From positions 42,098,001 to 42,162,000 of the forward strand of contig OX485804.1 of assembly GCA_950295325.1 (NCBI GenBank): a DNA stretch of 64,000 nucleotides. The letters are read 5' to 3'. Source of the stretch: Polytrichum commune (Eukaryota > Streptophyta > Polytrichopsida > Polytrichales > Polytrichaceae). The notes below the pieces were generated by a model, which had not been told where the DNA came from, made no database searches, and saw only the letters and a list, made by a program, of their open reading frames with translations. Position 1 is the first letter of the stretch, and each line of letters starts with the position of its first letter. Below are positions 24,307 through 36,300 of this stretch, piece by piece. The translations under genes and the position numbers were made by a program.

Positions 24307-24375
24307 ATGTCTCAAGCTCCGAAAGCTGCTTGTCCAGATCATAGGTTGAAGTGCAATGTCACATGTGAGAGTTGA
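24307..24375 (+). CDS. 22-codon uORF overlapping the MOM1-like start
   Basis: ATG at 24,307 opens a 22-residue frame (MSQAPKAACPDHRLKCNVTC and two more residues) that stops at 24,375, overlapping the main ATG at 24,356 in another frame. Overlapping uORFs commonly lower main-frame translation in plants; that role is inferred. Confidence 0.35.
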   Translation: MSQAPKAACPDHRLKCNVTCES

Positions 24376-27300
24376 AAGGGATGAGGTTGCGCTTGGGGAT
24401 TCCACTACGGCGAATAGGAGGGGCGATGGCTTGCAGTCAAAGAAAAAAGCGAGGACGGAGGATGTTGGAATTGAAGGAAGAGAGAAGGCGCAGAAAGTGG
24501 GAGAAGCAAACAGTAAGACATTTCGTCGGAAGTTCATTACAAATGATGATGATACCGAGGAGGAAGTGGAAGACGATGATTCAGAGCAAGAGGGAGCGCA
24601 GGTGAAGGCAGGCTTGAATGTTGTTGTTGGTGGGGGTGGGAAGACAAATTCGGAAGGAAAGGCCTCATCTCAAGACCGACCAACGATTGCTGGTATCATT
24701 CAACTGTTGCACTAAACCCCTATCATTACACCAATCGAGAGTGAGCAAGGCAGAAGAAACTCAGTGTTTCTTGATTAGATTTGTCTGGCAGAGATTCGAA
24801 TCCACTTAGGACCGCCAGCCATGTTGAAGGCAGTGGGTATCCTTTTTGATACTCATATTATCTACCGTTACGTCGGTCTGGCATCCAAAGTGCATTTTTA
24901 AAGGATGTCTGCATTAATGGAACAAAATATGTTTACCTTTGCGGATGTTGTAAATTTCCAACATTTCTAGGTGTGGGGAGAGACTTGCTGCGCACACAGC
25001 ATGTGACCTTCCATTTCATTCACCCAATTTCCCTACATTGGTTTAGGGTAGTGTATGAGTGTCAACGGATGGTTTTTGAGGTTGATGATTTCATGGCTAT
25101 TCATTATCTTACAAAAGTCATCATCTGGGCAGGTGAAACGCTGATTAATCAGGGCACAGGGGTTGTGGATTTGAAGGGTAATCTTCAAGTTCTCAGCAGC
25201 AGTGATGGAGGCTCTGTGGCCAGGGGTGCAGATGAAGAAGAGATTCATCTGCAGCGGAATTCCTGTACTGGATGGAATGCACGTAGGTGAGTTCCTGCAC
25301 TCCGTAACCAAGTTGACCGCCCTATACCATGAAACATTTTTTGATTTTGATGGTTCAGGTTCTCAATATGCAATGTTGACAAGGATGTGTTTGTTCATAT
25401 GGCATCCATGTTTGGTGCCTGTGCAGGGAACCCGGATTTGTTCACTGTGCACCGAACCAGGTTTGCAACAGCTACACATTTTGGGTCACAGTCAAAAATG
25501 CGAGAAGGGGTCAGACCTTTAGTAGTTAGGAGCACACAGATGGGGTTTTTAAGGAATAAATTAAACACATGTTGGTGTCCACCTTAATTATCTCAACTGC
25601 AATGTGCTGCTGAATAAGATTTCCGGCCAAGGTCATTTGTACCAGAGCATCTCCTTTTTGTGGTTGAGTGTAAAGATATAGGGGAGTACTAAATTCATTA
25701 GGTTTTACTGCGGAAGGCATTTGTGAGCATGAACCACAGTAGCTTGCAAAATATATTAGTATCGAAAGGAGCAGCTGGATGTCATTTTGTGAAGCTGTTA
25801 TTTATCTGAAAGGTATTGGCATGGAAACTTTTTCCGCAGGAACATGATAAGGTGGTGCTTGAGGGAGATGAGAAGGATGGACCTGTTTCAGTAAGAGAAG
25901 CTCTAACTGATTCATCGGTTGATATAGATGAGGACAACCACAAAGGCTCAGCACACCTCAGCCTGGTTTGGCTGAAGGTAAATGTCTCCAGAAGCAGAAA
26001 TCCTGCTTTGCTTACTATCAGAATCTGGTCTAAAATTGGTCAACAGCCCGACTGAAGTTCTACAAAACAAGTAGCAAACTTGTACATCTTATTCACCTCC
26101 AAGCAGGCTGCTATAAAAAAACCATCTGGCATTAGAAAGCTCATCTTAGCTACTGTTAGCGTGTTTATGGAGATGGAGGTCAATATGGAACCCAATTCAT
26201 TTTGTGTATTCATGGGTTTACTGTTCAGCATGCAAGGCAAGACTGACCTTATACCTGGAATGAACATGATTTGTGGGTCAGTTGTTACCCAAAGGTTTTC
26301 AATCTTCTCTTGCGACATTTTAGATATTATTCAGTTGCAGTCTACACCATCCTGTGGCTTGGAAGCTCTCTCTCAAGGTTTAGCAAGGACACATTTCCTT
26401 CCCCCCAGTACTTAGCCAGTCTCCCACTCACAGCCACAAAGATACAGGAAAGAACAGCAGGACAGAATCTGCTGATATGAGTCTACGCTTCAGACTGTAG
26501 AGTTGTACTTACCTACATTCAAGTCAGTAAACTTGTAAGGGTCCTTGGAGATCTTGATTCATGAGGTGAAAATGGAAGAGAGCAGAGAGACAGTTGTTAA
26601 CTACATAAAAGGTTTTGTGAGCTCTTTAACGTCAAATGCGTGAGATACAGAAGTCTTGAGATGCAAATAAAGAGGAGACTTTACATGAAATCACCAACAT
26701 CAAACAGTATTCAGGTGGCTGGTTTGGAAGAAGATGTTGTTCAAGCTATGAGAATGAGATTGAGATTCCCCATACAACTTGGTCAACCATAGGGTCAGCT
26801 AGAATTTAAAATTTCCTTACCTCTTTCTTCCAACTTTTCGAAGGAAATGAAATTACCAATGAATAATCTGTACGCTTCTTGCTACCATTGATTATCAACC
26901 ATCATCCATATCTCAATGACCAGAAATTTATAAAATTGTTGATGATGTTTATTGTCATGACAACATTACCCATGTTTCAGGTGGATGAGAAGGGGCTTTG
27001 GTGGCCTGGAAAGCTTGTGACAGAGGCAGAAGTTCCTGCGGATTTCTACAAGTTGCTGGCACTGTCTGAGGGCGTCAAGAAGAGAGTTGTCTCCCTTTTC
27101 AATCCAGCAAAAGAATTTGAACCATACCAGGCTGTTACACGAAGGTGGACTTTTGTGCTTTCTTTTACCTCTGGAGGATGAGGTTTTAACTTGCGAGCTT
27201 GCAAATGAATTCAATTAGCAGTCTCATACTCTTTCCCCCTATTATGAGCATCCCTTTTTTAAACCCCCTGACACTTACGCTTTAAGAAACTCTTGTACTG

Positions 27301-30300
27301 AATGATTTCAATTGTGGATATTTATCTCCAGTGACATCCGACCTTTCAAGCAGTACTACGAGAGCTTCAAGAACAATCATCCCCATCCCAGATTCAAGTG
27401 GGCAGTGCAGGAAGCCTACAGGCTGTTCTGTGACTACTCACAAACAAGTAGTGGAAACACAGACCAGCATACCAACCGCACCATTGAAGAAAAGCTTATC
27501 TCAACAGAAAATAATGGAGGTGCCTTCCAAGAGAAAGTTGATGGAGATGTGCAGTCAAACCAAATCAAACCTGAAGTGGAAGATTCTCAGATTTTAGACA
27601 ACAGTACGCAAGATGGCCAGTCACATGCTGATGTACACTTCAGAAGAATCAATACAGATGAAGTTGTTCAAGCTGGAAGTGAAGTGCCAAGAGGTTCAGC
27701 TCAAATACCTGATGCCACTATTGGCTCTGGTGCATCTAAAAGGAGAGATGAAGAGTCTAGTAGTTTTAAGACGTCGGATAGTGAAGAATGTAAAGTACTC
27801 CATCCAAAGAAGAAAATGTTGGATGGGAACAATCAGGCAAATGCACCTCTGGAGAAGCTTGTGGTGGATCTTGAAATATCACCTTCACATAGGCTGATCT
27901 TATACGACCCATCCTCAAAGGAGCTTCACTTTCAGGATGGAAGTGTATCGAAGGTTGATCCTGAGTCACTGGGTAGACTTTTGAACAAAAGCTTCACAGG
28001 GCTTATCCTTCACCACTGCATCTACAAAGCTGGGAAAGATGATATTCGGAAAAGGTTTCCAAAGCATGCTAGATCTTCTAACGGTCTCGAGTTTAATGCA
28101 CTTGATCAGACCAGCGAGTTTGCGAAGCGGCTGCGAGATACTTGGGCACGAGAATATAAGGATGAATCAATGCCAAAGTTCCTAAAGACAAGGTTTGTTG
28201 CTGGGTGTATTATGGAAGAGAGAGGTGAAGCTGTTAACTGGGCAGCAGAATTAACACATGACATAAACCTAGAGCTGAAAGACATTTATTCACAAAAACG
28301 GTCAGAATTAAGTCCCCCTGTTTATAAGCTCATTAGTCGTGTGCTAAGCCTTCCTCCACAGCAGGTGACTGTGACAGAGAACTGCATTTCTAGTTGCTTA
28401 CTGGATGCTTCTAGGTCCTCTCTTGCTGAGCCTGAAAGGCTCAATTCTGACGACAACACCGAGCCACCAGAAAATGTATCCAGGTACTGTTTCTTCCTGC
28501 ACTTGTCTATTTTGTATGACTGTGACTAAAATCCTGCTGGTAATCAACTCCTTTAGAGCTGTGCAACTGTCCAGAGCCACCATTTTCATAGCTTGATGAG
28601 GTGCATTTTGAAGATGAATGATTCCTGTTTGCCATATCAGAGATTCTGTGTAGAGTGTCCTGCTGCAAATCACATATATTATGAGGAAATAAAAGTTTCT
28701 CTTATAGGAGATTATTGTTGCATTCTAGCTGGATTGGGAGGGGAGCTTCAGATTGGGACACATTCATTATTTTGTCTGATAGCCTAGGTTATGGACTCTT
28801 ATCCTGCTTTCCTTGTGTTAGACAATTGTATTATGGAATTTTGTTCTTGGTCCTAAGCAACTCTGGGTAAAGATACAAGCTACTAGAATTTTTTCATAAT
28901 TGGCTCGTAAGCTGGATGTTTGGAGATAATGCGTTGTCCTCGACTATCTAGAATTTTTTATTTCTGATCAACTGTTTGCTGGGATTGGACTCTCAGATTA
29001 TACGATGGTGAAGGATGTAATGCTCAACAGGAGGAAGTTTCTGACATTCTATTGCGAACTGTTCTCACCGAGGAGGCCCTCTGCTCTAAGTGTGGGTTGA
29101 AATGGAAAGATCATGTTGTCGAGAACATATGGGGTGTGCGCAACGATGGTTCTACCATACTGATCAATAAATTAGATCTAAGCGATACAGTTGAAAAAGA
29201 AATTCTGGCCTACTCAAACTCAGAAAAACCTCAGAAAAATCAACATGCTCTCTATGCTAAACGTTTTCAAATTTACCAAGGTATCCCATCTAGCAGTTGT
29301 GGTGGAAGGAGTCCGCAGAGACCCCATGCAGAGGTGAAACATTACCATGAGCCCCCAGAGGTTTCAACTTCTCCAGAGGGTTCAACTTCTGCAGATGGTG
29401 TGTTAAAGCACACACTTTCCAAAAATAGTCATCAGGAGTATCTTGTACTCTGGAAAACTTGCTCACATAATCAAGGTGAATGGGTATCAGAAGAGGATCT
29501 TGAAAAGTGGGCTCCAAAAGAGTTGGCCTGCTTCAAGAAGTTGGTAACGCAAGGCCAGGTGACATTTCTATACTCTGTCTCAAGTTCGTTTTCACCCAAG
29601 ATCTGACACTGATTGTGTAAAACATCAGACATTCATTCATGTACTGAATCTAGTATGTATATTGTAGGTTTAGCTCAAAGTTTCAGAAGTCTTTAATAAG
29701 AAAGGTAATTGCTAGGGTGTATGAAAATGTCAGTTAAATTTCAGCGACCACTATAATGCAGAACTAATGCATTGCAATTTTCTTGAAGGTGAGCATGCTA
29801 GGCACAGGGCAGAGGCTAAGGAAACGGGTGAGGTGTGACGAGGATCCTGATAGATTTGCACCCGTAAGAGATGTTGATGAGAATGAGAGAAAATTGCAGA
29901 GACGAAGATTGAGTACTGCAGGTGACCTTGAGGTTGTCCATGGGGAAGACGGAGGCTTAACATCTTCTGCTCAGAAGTGTAATATGCAGTCCAATGCCTC
30001 TCCACCAAGTACTCTACCTCCAAATTCACACATCACCGTTTCCTCAAATGCTGTCCTGCCTGCATCCCGTGTTGATACACAGCTCACAGTGACTCATGCC
30101 TTTTCGCCCTCAGCTATGTCCAGAGCTATGCCCAGTGCTATATTGCAAGAGCAAACCACTACAAGCCAACTTAACACAACAAAGGTTTTCTCTCCAGATG
30201 TTACTGAATCATGTTAAAGTCAACTGCTCTTTCTTTGTTGACTAACTAGGGCACTCCACTTTTTTAGCACTTGAAGAGGGCAGTTTGCAACATTGCAAAT

Positions 30301-33300
30301 CTTGTTCATAAGGGGACCTAATTTGTATATCATTGTGAATTTGTACACTATTGACATTGTGAGCAGCCTGCTAACTGAAAAGCTCAATACTAACTGGAAA
30401 CATGTGTATCCGTGTTTAATACAGCACAGATTTTCTCTCCAGATTTTACTAATTTATGTTGAAGTCAACTGCCGTTTCTTTGTTGACAAACATAGGGCAG
30501 CCACTATTTTAGCACATGAAGAGGACAGGTCACTTGCAACCTTGTGAACCTTGTTCATAAGGAGGATGTAGTTTGTAAATCATGTTGAATTTGTACACTA
30601 TGAACATCATGAGCAGCCTGCTAACTGGGAAGCACAATATTAACTGCAGTTATGTGTATCCATGCTTGCTCTGTAATGTGCAGGACTTAAGTACAGCGAA
30701 TAGTCTGCATCAGAATAGCCATTGTCATGGATGTAATCCAAATTTGGGCTCAGATGGCACCCATGTGCCTAAAAGTAATGGTCTGCAACCTGACTCTCCA
30801 GTGATGGTCCTGTCTGTGGCGAGTTCCAGTAACCCTGGTGTGGGTGGTAACATTGCTGCTGTGAATACAGTCAATGCAGGGCTTGATTGCACAGAAACGG
30901 GAAAGGAAAACACATATATTGCATGGATGATAGACATCCTGTCAAAGTTATGCCTGACTTTGAAGCTCCCGGTATGACTCTTCCACTCTATGCATATACA
31001 AATGAATGTTGTTTTAGCACTTGAAGCACATTGTGACCTTCATATTTGGTGTGGCATGTTTTGTGAGGTGTATCATGGACAGGATGTAGTTGGATTTGTT
31101 GAAGGGTGGCACTGGGTTGTCATTGAGTCCAGGGTTTATTGATGTTGCATGACAGAATCCAGTTGAAAATCATGTACAAGAGCTGTTCAAACACATTATG
31201 CGAACCTCCAAAAACCTCCGGAAACGGCGCAAGCGACATGAGGTCATTGCAATTGAACTTGCCATGGTATGGTTTTTTAAACTTATAAATGCTCCCTCAC
31301 CTTCAAAGTACGCACTGTATGTTTTACTTGGGTTGCTTGTGAAGGATTAGATGGGTGTACGTCTGACAAGATCCTTGGAATAGTTACATGTTCTCAGTAA
31401 GTACATAAACGTGGATCCATCTGGACTAAGTGTAATTCTCTTGGAAGTCTTTTGCAATAGATTTACTGGGGTTCTGATTTGAAGAGCAGTTGTAATGAAA
31501 TTGATAATTTATGTTTTGGTGCAAGTTTTATAAGCATGGGCATTTTATGGGCATTTAATGTTTATTGCATAAGCTGACATCGACAAGAAATGGGAAGTGC
31601 ATGAAGCATTAGTTTGCTTCCTAAGAATTTTAATTCATGATCAATTGCAAATTACTAGCGTAATGTTGGTGGACGTGCAAGTGATAGTTGTTCAGAGCAT
31701 AAAAGTTACTTGTATTTTTCTCCTTGGGCTGGCTTGGGGTATAAAGTATGATTTACTGATATTTATAATAAATTGATCTTAGTGATGCTGCTATGATTTT
31801 CTTGAAGTTTCAACTCCATGTCATCAAGACAATGAGATAAACGCTGTAGAGTTTTTCTGGGGTTCAAGGTTCACGATTTGCAGGAGTTCAGATATCTCTT
31901 CCCCTAGATAAATTTGGCCTTGCAAATTTTCACATTGACATTTGTTGATCTGGAGCTTTTTACCATCCAAAAGAAATAAAATCCAATATACAGATTATAG
32001 GAGCACATGGTGTGGAGTGCCTAAAATTACTTTATAAATGTGTATTTTGCAAAGTATGTTTGCAGATTCCAAAGACCATACACGAGTATGGAAGGTGCAC
32101 GTTCTGTAGTGACCGCACCTGTTTACACAGCTTTCTGAATTATTTCTTGTGGTTGAAATGTAGATCTGGTTGGCAGCAGATCGACTTTGTTATCCACTCA
32201 ACAAATCAACCACAATTGATGAGGTGGAGGTGGCACTCAATGTGCATTATGACAACCGCTCCCAACTTGAAAGTGCTCTGTATAAAAAAGTACAGGGACT
32301 TTGCTCAAACTTCAAGACAGCATCTTCTCTACCGACAACTTCTCCTACAGCCTCTCAACCAATTTCAATACCTCAGGCCAATACTTCAAAGTCAGTTGTC
32401 TCGGTGCCAAATACGTCTTTGAGAAGAGAAATTAAGCCTTCTCCTGGGCATGAACCAACAGAAGCCAGACGAGATCAAGAAGTCCTCAGTGATGCTTCGC
32501 AAACGTTGCCTGGAGGTACTCCAGAGGCTGGAGTTCAAGCTGACTATCCAAATTCAACTCTAGCGTCTTCCTGCCCAGGAGTGCTGGCAGTTCGTAGTGC
32601 AGTGAAATCCAAGAACTCTGCACCAAATACCTCTTCCAGAATAGATCCTGTACATTCTCCTGCGCTCAAAATGGCAGAGGTGAGACGAGAACAAGTAGCC
32701 CTCAATAATACGTCCCAAAGGTTGCCTGAAGGTACTCCAGGGACTGGGGTTCAAGCTGACCATCCAATCTCAATTACAGCTTCTTCCTGTCCAGGAGTGC
32801 TGGCAAGCCCTAGTAAACTAAAGTCCAGTACCTCTGTACCACATACCTCTTCAAGAATACACCCTGAATCTTCTCATCGGCATGAACCAACAGAGGCCAC
32901 ACAAGAACAAGAAGCTCGCGATGATGCTTCCCACATGTTGCCTGAAGGTACTCCAGAGGCTGGACTTCAAACTGACTATCCAATTTCAATTATATCTTCT
33001 TCCTCTCCAGCGGTGTTGGCAGTCCATAGTGCAGTAAAATCCAGTAGCTCTGTACTCAAAACCTCTTCAAGAATAGATCCTGAACCTTCTCTTCAGTATG
33101 AACTGACAGAGGCCAGACAAGAACAGGAAGTCCCCAATAACGCTTCTCAAAGGTTGCGTGAAGGTACTCCAGAGGCTGGACTTGTAGTTGACCATTCAAC
33201 ACCAACTACAGCTTCTTCCTGTCCAGAAGTGTCGGCAGTTCCAGTAACACTTCCTTTAGCATCAACCCGATTTTTTAAAGAACGAGAGTTATTCAGGAAT

Positions 33301-36300
33301 GGATCTGAAGCTGATTTTGGTGAGAAAGATCCAGTCTCTGTTTACAAGATATCATTAGACTCATTGCTTGCACAAAACATTCCCTCTGATCCTTATACCC
33401 CTTGTACCCTAACCTCCAGCATGTCTACCGTGGAAGATGGATTGGGGTGGGTGATCCAGGGCGCTTTTCTTCAAGTGCGGTCCACTGAGGAGTGTGAGCC
33501 TTGCTTAGAAGTAGTGGCACAGGCTGTAGAGTTGTTTCCTTGCCCACAGGTACTGGGAGCTGATGCTGCAACAGAGGCGAGAAATCAAAAAGGCTCGGCC
33601 AGAACCAGATCTTCTGAGGCACTTCAAAAGACATTTGAGCCCCCTGTTCAGACACAGGTGGCACTCTGAACATGTTGAATTCTAAATCATTGCCTAAATC
33701 ATGCATCAAAGTCTCTGTGATTGGGATAATTCTGACTCACTAGTTCACACTATAGTGAAGATAGCTAAGCACTATACTATATTGATAGTTTCAGTATGAG
33801 TTTCTTCCTGATACTGTTAGTAGTGAGCAGTTCAATAAGGGTTTAGGGAGTGTCCTTCTGAAGTGCACATCAGTCATGGTGGTGGTAGAATATATAATAA
33901 TGCTGAAGTATGAAGTCAATTTGTCCACTAATTTGAAAGTAGTAGTGCTTTCATGGCTAGCTTAATGCAAATTTGCCTGTAGGTTCAGCTTGTGGCTCTA
34001 AGTTGGGTAGTGCTAATCATTTTTGACCTCTCTGTCACAAGTGAGGTCTCAGTAATAGCAGAAGATCTGATCAGTTCAATCACGGTGTTCATTTTTTCAT
34101 GCTGTGATCTTATATCCCAATTTTGTAATTTTGGTAAAAGACATCAGCATTTGATATGGTGTGCCTGCTGGTTGTATTTTGGTATTAGGGTGTTCCAACA
34201 CCAGAAGACCCAGTACTAGCAAGACTCTATGCACAACTGGCAGAACAATTAAGTGTGGATCGGGAACAAGTTATTCGTGCACAAATGAGGGAGTTTGAGG
34301 AGATTGACCTGAGGTTGGATCAAGAAACAAGACAGCTAAAGGAACAGTTCAACCGAGACTGCCTAAAACTTCGAAGCACGAATGCTGATCCTGAGCCTTT
34401 GATAGTGACAACGAAGCTCGTGTTTGAAACAAATATGAGAGAGGTAGTGCAACGAGCGATTCGGGAGCGGAGGGGAATTAAAGCACGGCAACGCAAGGAC
34501 AGGGACAAACTCAATGAGCTCTATAGAATAGTCACTGGTGAACTTGGGAAACCAGATTTATTGAAAGTTGAGTGGGAGTATAACTCTATCAAGAAGTATT
34601 ACTCTAAGTTTTTCAATCATACGCAAACCCAGCAGCCGGTGCAGGAACCCACCCGCAATCAGCAAATAAATGACAGGAGAACTACACAAGATCTACCAGC
34701 TTCACAAGCTTCATCTTCAAGTAGAATGCCACAGATAAATCAGCGACCAGCAGCTGTCCAAACAGCTGAAGGGCAACGAAGTCAGCAATCTGTTCAAGCT
34801 CCAAGCCTGGTTATTCCACCCTCTGCTGTTTCACCGCAACAACCACAGTCACATGCTGTGCTCCTTGGGTCAAGCCATGGCATAAATCATGGTGTTGATG
34901 CCCAAAGGCATTCACGGGTTATGTCCACAATTGCAATGCCACAAGCTACTACACAGCCTCCTGCTGTGCAAATTCCAATGAATCGCTCTACAGGCGCAAC
35001 ACCTGTTGTCTCTGCGTCGAACGCACCCATTCTGCCTGTTCCTCTGGTATGTAAAAACCTTTCCAGTTTTCATTTCATTCCTTTTCCTCCTTTTAAGTTA
35101 TGTGGGCCTTATGTGGTGACTTCTCTGAATTGGACACCTACATTTGAATGATATATAGTAAGACTTGTAGTTAAGAATGGACACCAAAAAGACACGTGCT
35201 ATAATGAAATTGGACTATGTACTCAAAATGTGTCAATCATTCTAGGTTCAATTGTTAACATCACAATTGGGAGGGCCTTTGTGAGCTCAAAGAAAAAGAG
35301 AATCCTCATTTTGGCCTCCTATAGCTTTTTGCATCCCGTGAAACTCCGGTTTGAAACTTGAATTGGCAATCTTTGTGATTCATCGCAATTCCTGACTGGA
35401 TGAGATGGTTCCCGATCCTCTCTAATGGCCAAAATTGTCTGTGGAGTTGGAAGTGCCCACAATAGGACCCACTTACCTCAATAGAAAACTTGTGGAGGCA
35501 AAGAAACAGAATCTCCATATTGGACCTTGCCAAAATGACTTTGACACACTGACAGAATCTCTGTAGTGTTTTGTTGATTCTATATGAAATAGATGTGGTT
35601 ATTGATCCTGCAGGTTGAACCTCCCTCTGGTGCCGTTCACGAATACATTGATGTCCTTGTGAAGGAAAAGGAAAAGCTGAACAAAACTTTGGAAAGGGTC
35701 AAGGTCATGTTTGACTCCGAGGTAAGAATATGAATATCATCTTTGCTCAAGGTCATTTGGAACAGTTGCTTACATCATGCTAGACATCATCCTGGACTCT
35801 TTTAGTTTATACACTAAACAGTCACAAACATGATGGCTTACTCCAAGCTCAAATTTCAGTCCTTGCATTTGCATTTTCTATCTGGAGAATATAACCCATC
35901 TTGTTTCTTCTAAACATAAATTTAAGAACTGTTTTTCTGGCTTCCAAAACCACTTAATCATATGTATTGAGATTGCATTTAGAAGTCTTACCTGGTTGTA
36001 AAGATCTTACCTGTGACAGGTTGTAACTGCCAATTAATGTTCAATGGCTGGGAGGCTTAGCCTCCATGTGATAGATTAAAGGATGTCATACTAATGTTGT
36101 GAAATATTTGTGGACATGTTTATTGCTCTCCCTTGACAGTCGCTAAGGATAAAAGCACAGTATGATAAGGAAGCAGAGATCCTGTACAAAAGGTATGAAA
36201 CATTGCTTGTTGACGAACACCAAGCTTTTGCAAAGAAACATCAACACATTCAGCAGAAGATCGTGAAAGTGGAATGGAATAGACAGTTAGCAGAGGCCCT

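Noticed and set aside
26080-26415. 111-codon frame in the MOM1-like gene
   Set aside because: Lies in the intron between exons 25,840-25,977 and 26,981-27,144, whose phases join directly; no domain.
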